Of a stretch of DNA of 64,000 bases, positions 8,613 to 16,962 are shown piece after piece (the first letter of the stretch is position 1; each line of letters opens with the position of its first letter). Under the pieces are notes generated by a model. The model was not told the DNA's origin. It saw only the letters and a list, made by a program, of their open reading frames with translations, and made no database searches. The stretch spans positions 124,001 through 188,000 of the forward strand of contig PALT01000025.1 in NCBI GenBank assembly GCA_002706605.1, in the 5' to 3' direction. This DNA comes from Rhodovulum sp. GTDB lineage: Bacteria > Pseudomonadota > Alphaproteobacteria > Rhodobacterales > Rhodobacteraceae. The position numbers were made by a program, and so were the translations under genes.

Positions 8613-8629
8613 TGATTGAATTTTAATCA
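8613..8629. promoter_or_regulatory. Candidate operator between divergent genes
   Basis: TGATTGAATTTTAATCA is an inverted repeat (arms TGATT/AATCA, 7-bp spacer) in the 239-bp gap between the oxygenase gene and the ABC transporter operon. Its AT-rich composition stands out against the region. The binding protein is unknown; no regulator gene is adjacent except the LacI-type gene at 14964. Confidence 0.4.
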
Positions 8630-8759
8630 TCTGATCAGGGCAGTGCCTTTTATTCCGTCCACCGGCGGAACTGGGATTTGACCAAACGGCCCAATGGTCG
8701 GGACGCTGGTCACATAACACCAACAACCGAACATACGACCGACTATGGGAGATCGTCAC

Positions 8760-9845
8760 ATGTCCACACTCACCCGACGCAGCCTACTGAAATCCGCCAC
8801 CGGCATCGCGGGCCTTGGCCTAGGGGCAAGCGTCATCGGCACCCCGTTGATCGCCCAGACCCGCAGCCTGAAAATCGGTTCGTACGGCGGCTATTTCGAG
8901 GACAGCTTCAAGACCCACATCTACCCCGCCTTTACCGAGGCCACGGGGATCGCGGTCGAAAGCGTGACCCAGCCGAACTCGTCCGACTGGCTGATCACCA
9001 TGCAACAGGCGACCGCCGCCGGGTCCGTGCCCGCCGACATTTCCCTTTACGCGCGTGACACCATGATCAAGGCCAGCCGCATCGGCGGCCTGATTGCGCC
9101 GCTGGACCTGACCAAAATGCCCGCCACATCGAACCTCGACGAATATTTCGTTTTCCAGGGGGCCGAGGGTCCGCTTGGCGTTGGGGCCATGTCGTGGTTC
9201 ACCTCGATGGTCATCAACCCCGATGAGGTCGAGCCCCCCGCCTCGTGGGCGGAATTCTGGGACACGGACAAGTTCGAGGCCAGCCTCGGCATCGCCCAGC
9301 GCTTTAACGCCCAATTCCTCGACATCACCGCCGCGACCTTCTTTGACGGCGAAGAGACGTTCAAAACCAAAGAGGGCATTCTGGCGATCATCGACAAGGT
9401 GGCCGAGTTGAAACCCAACGTCGCCCTGTGGTGGTCCGCCGAAAGCCAGATGGAACAGGCGATGAAAAACGGCGACGTGATCGGCGGTCAGTATTACCTT
9501 GATGTGTCGAACCTGATGGCGGCCGACGGTTTCCCGATCAAGCCGATCTTCCCCAAAGAGGGCAACCCGCAGGATTACGGGTCGTGGTGCCTGTCGTCGC
9601 TGTCCGAAAAGGGCGATGAGGCGGCCGAGTTCATGAACTTTACCTCTGATCCGGCCATTCAGGCCCTGATGTCGCGCATGATCGGCACCGCGCCTTTGGT
9701 CGACAAATCCAAGACCGACCTGACGGACGATGAATTCGCCTTTGTGTCGGGCACGCCCGCGATCAAACCCGCCTATGAGGCCTATCTGGATAACGAGACC
9801 TTTATCCAAGAGAACTGGAACAAGATGCTGGCAGGTGGGGCATAA
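8760..9845 (+). CDS. ABC transporter substrate-binding protein, spermidine/putrescine type
   Basis: A 361-residue periplasmic binding protein of the PotD/PotF-like (extracellular solute-binding 1/6/8) group. The start MSTLTRRSLLKSATGIAGLG has a twin-arginine-like RRSLLK followed by a hydrophobic stretch ending at AQT, so export by Tat is likely. The mature protein begins with SLKIGSYGGYFEDSF, the first strand typical of this family. I chose 8760 over the in-frame ATG at 8745 because a GGGAGA ribosome-binding site lies 8 bp before it. The ATP-binding and two permease genes follow at once, forming a complete importer. The ligand is probably an amine or amino-acid-like compound, but this is not proven. 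Confidence 0.87.
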   Translation: MSTLTRRSLLKSATGIAGLGLGASVIGTPLIAQTRSLKIGSYGGYFEDSFKTHIYPAFTEATGIAVESVTQPNSSDWLITMQQATAAGSVPADISLYARDTMIKASRIGGLIAPLDLTKMPATSNLDEYFVFQGAEGPLGVGAMSWFTSMVINPDEVEPPASWAEFWDTDKFEASLGIAQRFNAQFLDITAATFFDGEETFKTKEGILAIIDKVAELKPNVALWWSAESQMEQAMKNGDVIGGQYYLDVSNLMAADGFPIKPIFPKEGNPQDYGSWCLSSLSEKGDEAAEFMNFTSDPAIQALMSRMIGTAPLVDKSKTDLTDDEFAFVSGTPAIKPAYEAYLDNETFIQENWNKMLAGGA

Positions 9846-9850
9846 GCCTC

Positions 9851-10924
9851 GTGGCCGGTCTACACCTAGAGGCCATCAGCAAAACCTTTGGCACCCAGAC
9901 CGCGGTTGAGCGGATGGACCTAAGCTTTGGTGATGGCGAACTGACGGCCCTTTTGGGGCCGTCAGGATGCGGCAAGACAACCCTGTTGCGGATGATTGCG
10001 GGGCTGGAGACGCCATCGACGGGGCGCATCATGCTGGGCGACACGGACGTGACCGCCCAGCCCGCGCACAAGCGCAAATTCGGCATGGTGTTTCAGAACT
10101 TTGCCCTGTTTCCGCATCTGAATGTGCGCGAAAACGTGGGCTATGCCCTGACCATTGCGGGCGTGTCGAAATCCGAGGCGGGCACGCGCGCGGACCGTCT
10201 GTTGGACCTTGTGCAACTGACCGGATTTGCCGACCGGCGCATCGGGCAACTGTCCGGCGGTCAACGTCAGCGCGTCGCCATCGCCCGCGCCCTTGCGCAG
10301 GAACCGGATATCTTTCTGTTGGACGAACCGATGTCCGCGCTGGACGCCAAGCTGCGCGAAGAGATGCAGGTCGAACTGCGCCTGCTGCAACAACGCCTTG
10401 GCATCACCACCATCGTCGTGACCCATGACCAGCGTGAGGCGATGACCATGGCCGATCAGATCGTGGTCATGTCCAAGGGTCGTCTGGAACAGGTCGCCCC
10501 GCCCGATCAGATTTACAACGCCCCCGCCAACAGCTTTGTGGCCGAATTCATCGGCAAGGCCAATTTCCTGCGTGGTACGGTGCGCGATGCGGGTGTTGTG
10601 ATCGGCGACAGCTATCTGCCGATTTCGCCCCCGCCTCGGTTCATCAACGGATCACCGGTTCAGGTCGTCTGCCGCCCCGAACAGATCACCCTGACCGACG
10701 CAGGCCCCCTGATGGGCGAGGTCGTCTTTGTCCGCGATCTGGGGGCCAGCCGCGAAATCCACCTGACCACGCCGATTGGCACTCTGGTGGCCGAACTGGC
10801 CGCGACCATGGCCCCGACCACCCTGAAAAAGGGCGACCGCGTGGGCGTGCATCTACCGGTTGCGGCGTTGCACCTGTTTCCCGATGGCGCCGCGCCCGAC
10901 CAGACCGCGATGGCCGCCGAATGA
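9851..10924 (+). CDS. ABC transporter ATP-binding protein, PotA-like
   Basis: A 357-residue ATPase that drives import by the transporter encoded around it. Walker A GPSGCGKTT is at residues 37-45, the signature LSGGQRQR and Walker B IFLLDEPMSALD follow, and the H-loop is in VVTHDQREA. The C-terminal ~100 residues form a TOBE-type domain, as in PotA/FbpC ATPases. The start is a GTG 5 bp after the binding-protein stop. Its last codons overlap the first permease gene by 4 bp (ATGA), showing tight coupling. Confidence 0.92.
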   Translation: MAGLHLEAISKTFGTQTAVERMDLSFGDGELTALLGPSGCGKTTLLRMIAGLETPSTGRIMLGDTDVTAQPAHKRKFGMVFQNFALFPHLNVRENVGYALTIAGVSKSEAGTRADRLLDLVQLTGFADRRIGQLSGGQRQRVAIARALAQEPDIFLLDEPMSALDAKLREEMQVELRLLQQRLGITTIVVTHDQREAMTMADQIVVMSKGRLEQVAPPDQIYNAPANSFVAEFIGKANFLRGTVRDAGVVIGDSYLPISPPPRFINGSPVQVVCRPEQITLTDAGPLMGEVVFVRDLGASREIHLTTPIGTLVAELAATMAPTTLKKGDRVGVHLPVAALHLFPDGAAPDQTAMAAE

Positions 10925-11904
10925 CGACGATAGACGACACCGCCTTTGCCGCCCCACCCGCGCGCAGCCGCCCGAACTGGGCCAGCGGCACGAACCTGAT
11001 CCTGATGGCCATCGGGGCCGTTTTGATCGTGTTCTGCATCGTGCCCTTCGGGTTGGTCATCGCGATTTCCTTTGGCCAAAAGATCGAGGGCGCGGCGTGG
11101 GAATGGGCGTTTACGTTCGAGAATTACCAACGGTTTTTTGTCGGCGCGGAATGGCCCGATACGGTGACGTTTCTGTATCTGCAACGCCTTGGCTATGCCC
11201 TGTGGTATGCGGTGATCGCGTCGGTTCTGGCGGTGGCGACTGCGCTACCCTTTACCTATCTGATGACCCGCCTATCGCGCGCGGCGCAGGCGCGATGGCT
11301 GGTGTTTCTGCTGGCCTCGCTGTCCCTGTCCGAAGTGTTCATCGTCATGGGCTGGGACATCCTGTTGTCCAACCGCTCGGGCCTGCCCGCGTTGTTCAAG
11401 GCGACGGGCCTGACAGATTGGCTTAAGGACGTGGGGTGGTTTGACGTGTTGCGCGAATGGGGCCTTGCGAACCCGCGCAACGTCAAATTCAAACCGTCGC
11501 AATTCGCCACGATCCTAACCATGTCCTATCTGGTCTGGCCCTATGCGGTGATCCTGCTTTATCCCGCACTATCGCGGCTGGACACGTCGCTGATCGAGGC
11601 CGCCCGCACCATGGGCGCACGGCCCTTTACGGTGGCGCGCACGGTGATCCTGCCCTCGGTGCGCCTGCCGGTGATCGGGTCGACCTTTTTGTTGTTCGTG
11701 TTTCTGTTGGGCACCTATGTGGCGATCACGGTCTTTGCCAATCCCGCCCAGCACACCACGGCCGTTTCCATCTATGAGAGCGTCCGCGGCGCGTCCCTGA
11801 ACGCACCCTTTGGCGCGACGCAGGCGGTGATCCTGTTGATCACGGCGGCGGTGTTCCTTGGGCTTGGTCAGGCGCTGAACCGCGCCTCAGGGGGGGCACG
11901 GTGA
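10921..11904 (+). CDS. ABC transporter permease, PotB-like
   Basis: A 327-residue inner-membrane permease with about six hydrophobic segments. The binding-protein-dependent transport signature is visible near residue 220 (SLIEAARTMGARPFTVARTV), the EAA loop that contacts the ATPase. A long N-terminal tail (PARSRPNWASG) precedes the first helix. It overlaps the ATPase gene by 4 bp upstream and the second permease downstream (TGATG at 11902-11906). Confidence 0.9.
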   Translation: MTTIDDTAFAAPPARSRPNWASGTNLILMAIGAVLIVFCIVPFGLVIAISFGQKIEGAAWEWAFTFENYQRFFVGAEWPDTVTFLYLQRLGYALWYAVIASVLAVATALPFTYLMTRLSRAAQARWLVFLLASLSLSEVFIVMGWDILLSNRSGLPALFKATGLTDWLKDVGWFDVLREWGLANPRNVKFKPSQFATILTMSYLVWPYAVILLYPALSRLDTSLIEAARTMGARPFTVARTVILPSVRLPVIGSTFLLFVFLLGTYVAITVFANPAQHTTAVSIYESVRGASLNAPFGATQAVILLITAAVFLGLGQALNRASGGAR

Positions 11905-12704
11905 TGTTGCGGATCGCGGGACATCTGTTCATGGCCCTGTCGGCGGTTGTGCTGGCCCTGCCGATTGTTGTGGTGGCGGCATCCGCGTTGAACAGCGGGC
12001 GCACGATGCTGTTCCCGCCCGAGGACCCGACGCTGGACCGGTTCTGGGAGTTCTTTGTGACCGAAACCGTCTGGACCACGGCCTTGCTGAACTCGATGAT
12101 CATCGCGGTGGGCGCGGCGGTTCTGGCGGTGGTTCTGGCGTGGCCCTTGGCCTACGTCCTGTGGTCCTCGGGGTCCAAGGCGTCCAAGACCCTTGCCGCG
12201 CTGGGGTCCATGCCCTTTGCCCTGCCGCCCATCGTGTTTGGCGTCGGCCTTGGGTTTTTCTGGGCGTTCCTCGGCGCGCTTGGCACCATTGCGGCGGGGA
12301 TCATCAGCCACGGCATCCTGTTTCTGGCCCTGCCATTGGTGACGATTTCCATCGGCCTTCAATCCATCGACCGCGCCAATATCGAGGCCGCCGCGACCAT
12401 GGGCGCGACCGAGGCGATGATCTTTCGCACCGTGATCCTGCCCCAGACCTTGCCCTATACGATCTCGGGGTTCTTTTTCGCGCTGGTGCTGTCGTTCAAC
12501 GAATTCATCGTGATGTTCTTCGTCTCAGCCTCGGCCTATGCGACGGTCACGCTGCAAATCTTCAACTCGCTGCGCAACGGCTATACGCCCACCATGGCCG
12601 TTGGCGCGATCACGTTCATCACAGTCTCTGTTCTGGTGTTTTCGGCGGTGGCCCGTTGGGGTGACCTGCCGCGCCTGATGGGGGCGGATCAATCCAAAAC
12701 CTAA
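11904..12704 (+). CDS. ABC transporter permease, PotC-like
   Basis: A 266-residue inner-membrane permease, the partner of the PotB-like protein. It has about six hydrophobic segments and the EAA loop NIEAAATMGATEAMIFRTVI in the middle. The start could be the GTG at 11901 or the ATG at 11904. I prefer the ATG because the GGGGGG ribosome-binding site is 7 bp before it. Both starts overlap the previous stop. The gene ends 11 bp before the isochorismatase-fold hydrolase, in the same direction. Confidence 0.9.
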   Translation: MLRIAGHLFMALSAVVLALPIVVVAASALNSGRTMLFPPEDPTLDRFWEFFVTETVWTTALLNSMIIAVGAAVLAVVLAWPLAYVLWSSGSKASKTLAALGSMPFALPPIVFGVGLGFFWAFLGALGTIAAGIISHGILFLALPLVTISIGLQSIDRANIEAAATMGATEAMIFRTVILPQTLPYTISGFFFALVLSFNEFIVMFFVSASAYATVTLQIFNSLRNGYTPTMAVGAITFITVSVLVFSAVARWGDLPRLMGADQSKT

Positions 12705-12715
12705 GGAGCACCCCC

Positions 12716-13330
12716 ATGGCACGCCAACCCACTCTTGTCGGTCAACCGGTTCTGATGGTCATCGACATCCAGAAATCCGCCTTTATGGAGCACAAGGCCG
12801 GCATCCCCTGTATGCCCAAATACCGCGAGAACATGGAGCGCGCCCGCACCGTCATCGACGCCGCCCATGACGCGGGCATTCCGGTGATCTTTTTTCAGGA
12901 AATCCATCGCCGTAATCAGGTGGATTATGGACGCGAACTGGACGGGAGCGAGGACATCCATTGTATGGAAGGCGAACCGGGCACGCCCGTCGCCGCCGAG
13001 GAAATGGACATGCGCGACACGGATTATTTCGTGCACAAGCGCCGCTATTCCTGTTTCTTCGGGACCGAGACCGAAATCCTGCTCAAGGGGCTCAAGGCGC
13101 AGACGCTGATCCTGATCGGGGGGATGACGGATGTCTGTGTGCATTACACCTTCGCCGACGGGCATCAGCACGATTACTATTGCCGTGTGATTGGCGATTG
13201 CGTTGGCGGCACCTCGCCCGAGGCGCATCAGGCGTCCCTGAACGCGATGGAATATCTGCAAGAGGGCGCCGTCCTAAGCGCATCTGACATCATCGCCGAA
13301 TTGCAATCGACCAAAATGGCCGCCGAGTGA
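12716..13330 (+). CDS. Isochorismatase-family cysteine hydrolase
   Basis: A 204-residue cytoplasmic hydrolase of the isochorismatase fold. The catalytic triad is visible: D17 (VIDIQK), K108 (VHKRRYS) and C141 (GMTDVCVHYT). Enzymes of this fold with the cysteine triad cleave amides, such as N-carbamoylsarcosine, biuret, ureidoacrylate or nicotinamide. The ribosome-binding site AAGGAG is 7 bp before the ATG. The gene lies 11 bp after the ABC permease, which suggests it hydrolyses the imported compound or a product of it. The exact substrate cannot be read from the sequence. Confidence 0.87.
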   Translation: MARQPTLVGQPVLMVIDIQKSAFMEHKAGIPCMPKYRENMERARTVIDAAHDAGIPVIFFQEIHRRNQVDYGRELDGSEDIHCMEGEPGTPVAAEEMDMRDTDYFVHKRRYSCFFGTETEILLKGLKAQTLILIGGMTDVCVHYTFADGHQHDYYCRVIGDCVGGTSPEAHQASLNAMEYLQEGAVLSASDIIAELQSTKMAAE

Positions 13331-13335
13331 GCAAC

Positions 13336-14082
13336 ATGATCACCGCATCCGACCTGCGCGGACATTGGCGGCGCGACTGGATCAAGACGCCCGATCGGTT
13401 CGATGACACCACCCGTGTGCATTGGCTACAGGGCGACGGGATCTATGCCGATATCCGCGTGCCGTTGCACCGTCCCCAAATGGACGATGCGACCTGTCTG
13501 GCCGACCTACCCTCGCCCGTTCTGGCCGATCTGATGCAGGCCGAGGGGTTCGCGGGCGACATCACCGTTGTCGACGGCGTCTGCACGTGGGCGCGTCATA
13601 TCAACCTGCACGGCCTGCCCGCGCCGGTGGATGCGGGCGCGATGTGGTTTCAGGACGATGGCGCGTTGATTGAGGACGGGGTGCATACCACCTATCGCGA
13701 ACGCTGGCACGGGGTGGCGACACCGCCGCTGAACGCCCTGTCGGTTGAGGTCGACGGGTTGCGCATCATCACCGTCTGGAACGCGCATGTGTTTCTGGTG
13801 GCCAGCGGCCCGCTTCGCCACGCCGCCGACCCGCACCTGATCGACGTGCTGCGCGCGGGCACCGACGATCCCGCCACCCGCGCCGCCGGTTTCGCCGCGC
13901 AATATACGCTTGGCACATGGCAGGACGGGGTGGGCATGGCGACCCTGTCGACCAACCCGTTTGCCGAAGGTACCCCCGCCCTGCGCCACGCGTCAAATGG
14001 TCTGATCTGGACGCGCACCGGATTTGACGGCACGCGCACCGACATCCCCCTGCCCGCCCCGCTACAGGAGCTTTCCGCATGA
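13336..14082 (+). CDS. Conserved-looking protein of unknown function in transporter operon
   Basis: A 248-residue soluble protein rich in tryptophan, with no signal peptide or membrane helix. It carries a TTRVHWLQ...YADIRVP pattern near its start and paired beta-strand-like segments. This suggests a beta-barrel (lipocalin/calycin-like) fold; that is inference. I know no function for it. The start is the ATG at 13336, preceded by GAGTGAG; a GTG at 13327 overlapping the hydrolase stop is the alternative. It overlaps the next gene by 4 bp (ATGA), so it is firmly part of the transporter-hydrolase operon. Confidence 0.6.
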   Translation: MITASDLRGHWRRDWIKTPDRFDDTTRVHWLQGDGIYADIRVPLHRPQMDDATCLADLPSPVLADLMQAEGFAGDITVVDGVCTWARHINLHGLPAPVDAGAMWFQDDGALIEDGVHTTYRERWHGVATPPLNALSVEVDGLRIITVWNAHVFLVASGPLRHAADPHLIDVLRAGTDDPATRAAGFAAQYTLGTWQDGVGMATLSTNPFAEGTPALRHASNGLIWTRTGFDGTRTDIPLPAPLQELSA

Positions 14083-14894
14083 CCCTACCCGTCGCTGAGC
14101 ACTGGTTCACCGCCACCAAGATCGACGCCGACACCACCCTAATCCTAGAGCCGCATATCCACGTTCTGGAACAGGCCAATATGTTTCTGGTTGAGGGCAC
14201 GGAAAAGGACATGATCCTAGACACCGGCATGGGCGTGATCCCGTTCAAACCCTATCTGGACAGCCTGCGCAAAGACCCGTCCAAGCCGATCATCTGTGTC
14301 TCGTCCCACACCCATATCGACCACATCGGCGCGGTTCATGAATTCGACATCCGCCTTGTTCACCCCGCCGAAGCCGATGAGATGGCCGCGCCGTCGGGCC
14401 TGACAACACTGTTTCGCCGCGACATGCCCGAGACCCTGTTGCAGACGTTTCTGGACGCGGGCTATCCCCCGATTGGCGAACTGTTGATCGAGGCCCTGCC
14501 GTTCGCGGGCTATGACCCCGAGACCTATCGCCTACAGGGTGCGCCAGCGACCGGACTGTTGAACCACGGGGATACGGTCGATCTGGGCAATCACGTCTAT
14601 GAGGTGCTGCACCTGCCGGGCCATTCACCGGGTGGGATCGGGCTATTTGAACGGGAAACTGGCGTCCTGTTCGGGGCCGATGCGATCTATGACGGTCCCC
14701 TGATTTTTGAAGGTCCGGGGATGAGCGTCAGGGACTACCGCGCCACTTTTGACCTGCTGAAAACCCTGCCTGTCACCATCGTGCACGGCGGCCACGACCC
14801 CAGCTTTGACCGCGCGCGGATGCTAGAGATCATCGCCCACTATGAGTGTCTTTGGGATCAGCAAGACCGCGCAGATCAACGCCAATCGGGGTAA
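14079..14894 (+). CDS. Metallo-beta-lactamase-fold hydrolase
   Basis: A 271-residue metal-dependent hydrolase. The dinuclear zinc motif HTHIDH (H77, H79, D81, H82) is intact. Further ligands are in LPGHSPGG, in the GADAIYDG aspartate and in the late HGGHDPSF histidine. The family includes glyoxalase-II-like thioesterases, lactonases and other hydrolases, so the reaction is uncertain. Its ATG overlaps the stop of the unknown protein (ATGA at 14079-14082). It closes the operon that starts with the ABC binding protein and precedes the LacI-type regulator gene by 69 bp. Confidence 0.85.
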   Translation: MTLPVAEHWFTATKIDADTTLILEPHIHVLEQANMFLVEGTEKDMILDTGMGVIPFKPYLDSLRKDPSKPIICVSSHTHIDHIGAVHEFDIRLVHPAEADEMAAPSGLTTLFRRDMPETLLQTFLDAGYPPIGELLIEALPFAGYDPETYRLQGAPATGLLNHGDTVDLGNHVYEVLHLPGHSPGGIGLFERETGVLFGADAIYDGPLIFEGPGMSVRDYRATFDLLKTLPVTIVHGGHDPSFDRARMLEIIAHYECLWDQQDRADQRQSG

Positions 14895-14936
14895 GGTCCA
14901 CCCGCGCCTTGCCAAACCATCAGAGATGACGCCAAA

Positions 14937-14952
14937 TGACGTTAAAACGTCA
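14937..14952. promoter_or_regulatory. LacI-type operator upstream of its regulator gene
   Basis: TGACGTTAAAACGTCA has perfect 7-bp arms around an AA centre and lies 11 bp before the LacI-type gene start. A further half-site TGACG is at 14927, exactly 10 bp earlier. The same half-site recurs in the palindromes at 15996-16044 after the gene. The position suggests autoregulation. Confidence 0.7.
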
Positions 14953-14963
14953 AAGGTATCACC

Positions 14964-15995
14964 ATGGCAAACCGCCCGACCATCAAAGACGTCGCCCGCG
15001 CCGCAGGGGTCAGCGTGACAACCGTCGACCGCGCGATAAACGGTCGCCTGACGGTGCGCGAAGAGACCTTGCGCAAGATTGCCGAGGCCGCCCACCGCGT
15101 CGGCTATCACGGCAAGGGCGTTCTCAACCACAAGCTGGACGCCTCCGTCCCGAAACGGCGCTTGGGTCTGGTGCTGGTCAAACGGCGACAAGAGTTCTAC
15201 CGCAATTTCGCGCGTGAGATCGAATTGGCCATGGCCGCACGCCGTGACTTTCGCGGCGAGGTGGTGATCCGGTTCGCGGCCTCACAATCACCCGACGATT
15301 TCGCGCAGGAAATCCGGACGATGGGGGCCGAGGTCGACGCGCTGGCCTGTGTGGCGGTGAACCACCGCAAAGTGGATGAGGCCGTGAGCGAATTGCAAGA
15401 CAACGGCGTGCCGGTGTTCGCCCTGTTGAACGACACGGCACAAGGTATCCGCAAAACCTATTTGGGCCTTAATAATATGAAGGTCGGGCGCAGTGCCGCG
15501 TGGTTCATGACCCGCATTTCCCGCACGCCGGGCAAGTTGGCGGTGTTCGTTGGCGGCAACCGGTGGCACGGGCATGACCTGCGTGAGGTGGGGTTTCGCT
15601 CCTTCATCCGCGCCGAGGCACCGGCGTTTACGGTGCTGGACACTTTGGTCAATCTGGAAACGCGCCAAGTGACCTATGAGGCGACGCTGGACCTGTTGAC
15701 GCGGCACAGCGATCTGGCGGGGATTTACGTTGCGGGCGGCGGGATGGAGGGCGGGATCGCCGCCCTACGCGAGGCGCGCCCGCCTAACAAGGTCACCCTG
15801 ATCGTGAACGAACTGACCGATGAAAGCCGCGCCGCGCTGGCCGATGGCTATGTGCAGATGGTGAATTCCACCCCCCTGCCCGAACTGTGCCGCGACTTGG
15901 TCGAGACGCTGGCCGCGGCCCTGTCCAAGGATGGCCTTTCAGACGCGGGACAGCGGTTTCTGGACCCCAAGGTCTATCTGCCCGAGATGCTTTGA
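14964..15995 (+). CDS. LacI-family transcriptional regulator
   Basis: A 343-residue repressor-type regulator. The N-terminal helix-turn-helix is textbook LacI (TIKDVARAAGVSVTTVDRAI, residues 5-24), followed by a hinge region. The rest is a periplasmic-binding-protein-like sensor domain of the Peripla_BP_4 kind that binds a sugar or polyol. The gene is flanked by matching TGACG palindromes, one upstream and three downstream, which makes it the likely controller of itself and of the inositol-like operon at 16138. The inducer is probably a sugar or cyclitol; this is inferred from the neighbours. Confidence 0.9.
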   Translation: MANRPTIKDVARAAGVSVTTVDRAINGRLTVREETLRKIAEAAHRVGYHGKGVLNHKLDASVPKRRLGLVLVKRRQEFYRNFAREIELAMAARRDFRGEVVIRFAASQSPDDFAQEIRTMGAEVDALACVAVNHRKVDEAVSELQDNGVPVFALLNDTAQGIRKTYLGLNNMKVGRSAAWFMTRISRTPGKLAVFVGGNRWHGHDLREVGFRSFIRAEAPAFTVLDTLVNLETRQVTYEATLDLLTRHSDLAGIYVAGGGMEGGIAALREARPPNKVTLIVNELTDESRAALADGYVQMVNSTPLPELCRDLVETLAAALSKDGLSDAGQRFLDPKVYLPEML

Positions 15996-16069
15996 TGACG
16001 TTTTACCGTCATTTTGCACCCACAGAAAAACGTCATAATTGACGCGAAACGCCTGCGGTCAAATTGACC
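15996..16069. promoter_or_regulatory. Cluster of three palindromic operator sites before the inositol-like operon
   Basis: Three palindromes lie in a row: TGACGTTTTACCGTCA (15996-16011, same 16-bp layout as the site at 14937), CGTCATAATTGACG (16031-16044, half-sites in opposite order) and GGTCAAATTGACC (16057-16069). They fill the gap between the LacI-type gene and the first enzyme gene. The first touches the regulator's stop codon. The third has a different half-site and may belong to another protein. Confidence 0.65.
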
Positions 16070-16137
16070 CGCACGGGTCTATGCGCGCATCGTCTGGCCG
16101 ACACATGGCCCCGAAGGCGCGGGCGACGGGGAGCATG

Positions 16138-16959
16138 ATGAAAAAAGCGTTGAACCAGATGACCACCCCGCACCTCAGCTTTGCGGCGTTTCTGGACCTT
16201 GCGCGCGCCTTGGGCTGTGTCGGGGTTGAGGCACGCAATGACATGGATGCGTTGGGGCGTCCGTTGTTCGACGGGATGGACCCTGCCGAGGCCGGTCAGA
16301 TGGTCCGCGATCACGGCCTGCGCCTTGTCGGCCTGTCACAGATCTATCCGTTCAACGTGTGGGACGCGGCGCGCAAGGATGAGGTCGCCGCCCTGATCGC
16401 CACGGCCAAGGCCGCAGGGGCCGAAACCATCAGTCTGATCCCCCGCAACGACGGCACCGGCGCGGGCAATGGCGAACGTCAGGCCAACCTGCGCATCGCC
16501 CTCAAGGACATCTACCCCATGCTGGTCGCGGCGGATATGGTCGCGCTGGTCGAACCGCTGGGCTTTGGCCGCTCGTCACTGCGCTCCAAGCAAGAGCTGG
16601 TCGACACGATTGTGGCCCTCGACATCGCGGATCGGGTCAAGCTGGTCCATGACACGTTCCATCACGCGCTGGCCGGTGGCGAGGATTTTTACCCCGCGCA
16701 TACCGGCATCGTGCATATCTCGGCGGTGATCGACCCGTCGCTGACCCTTGACGAAATGCACGACGAACACCGCGTTCTGGTGGGGCCCGACGATCGCCTT
16801 GGCACGGTTGACCAGATCGCCGCACTGCGGGCCGCGGGCTATGACGGGCCGGTGTCCTATGAATGCTTTTCGCCCGAGACACAGGCCCTGCGCGACCCGC
16901 TACACGACATCGGCGCGTCCTTTGCCTACATTGAGGCGCAAATCGAGGCATATGTTTAA
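16138..16959 (+). CDS. TIM-barrel sugar isomerase-like protein (IolI-like)
   Basis: A 273-residue AP_endonuc_2 (xylose-isomerase-like TIM barrel) enzyme. The start MKKALNQMTTPHLSFAAFLD and the segments VKLVHDTFHHAL and DEHRVLVGPDD parallel the B. subtilis inosose isomerase IolI pattern, with metal-ligand candidates E (ALVEPLGFG), D/H (HDTFHH) and E (SYECF). It probably isomerises a keto-inositol or related sugar. The frame is open from 16039. I chose the ATG at 16138, which has a GGGGAG ribosome-binding site 4 bp before it; the upstream part overlaps operator sites. It is the first gene of a four-gene operon. Confidence 0.75.
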   Translation: MKKALNQMTTPHLSFAAFLDLARALGCVGVEARNDMDALGRPLFDGMDPAEAGQMVRDHGLRLVGLSQIYPFNVWDAARKDEVAALIATAKAAGAETISLIPRNDGTGAGNGERQANLRIALKDIYPMLVAADMVALVEPLGFGRSSLRSKQELVDTIVALDIADRVKLVHDTFHHALAGGEDFYPAHTGIVHISAVIDPSLTLDEMHDEHRVLVGPDDRLGTVDQIAALRAAGYDGPVSYECFSPETQALRDPLHDIGASFAYIEAQIEAYV

Positions 16960-16962
16960 CCC

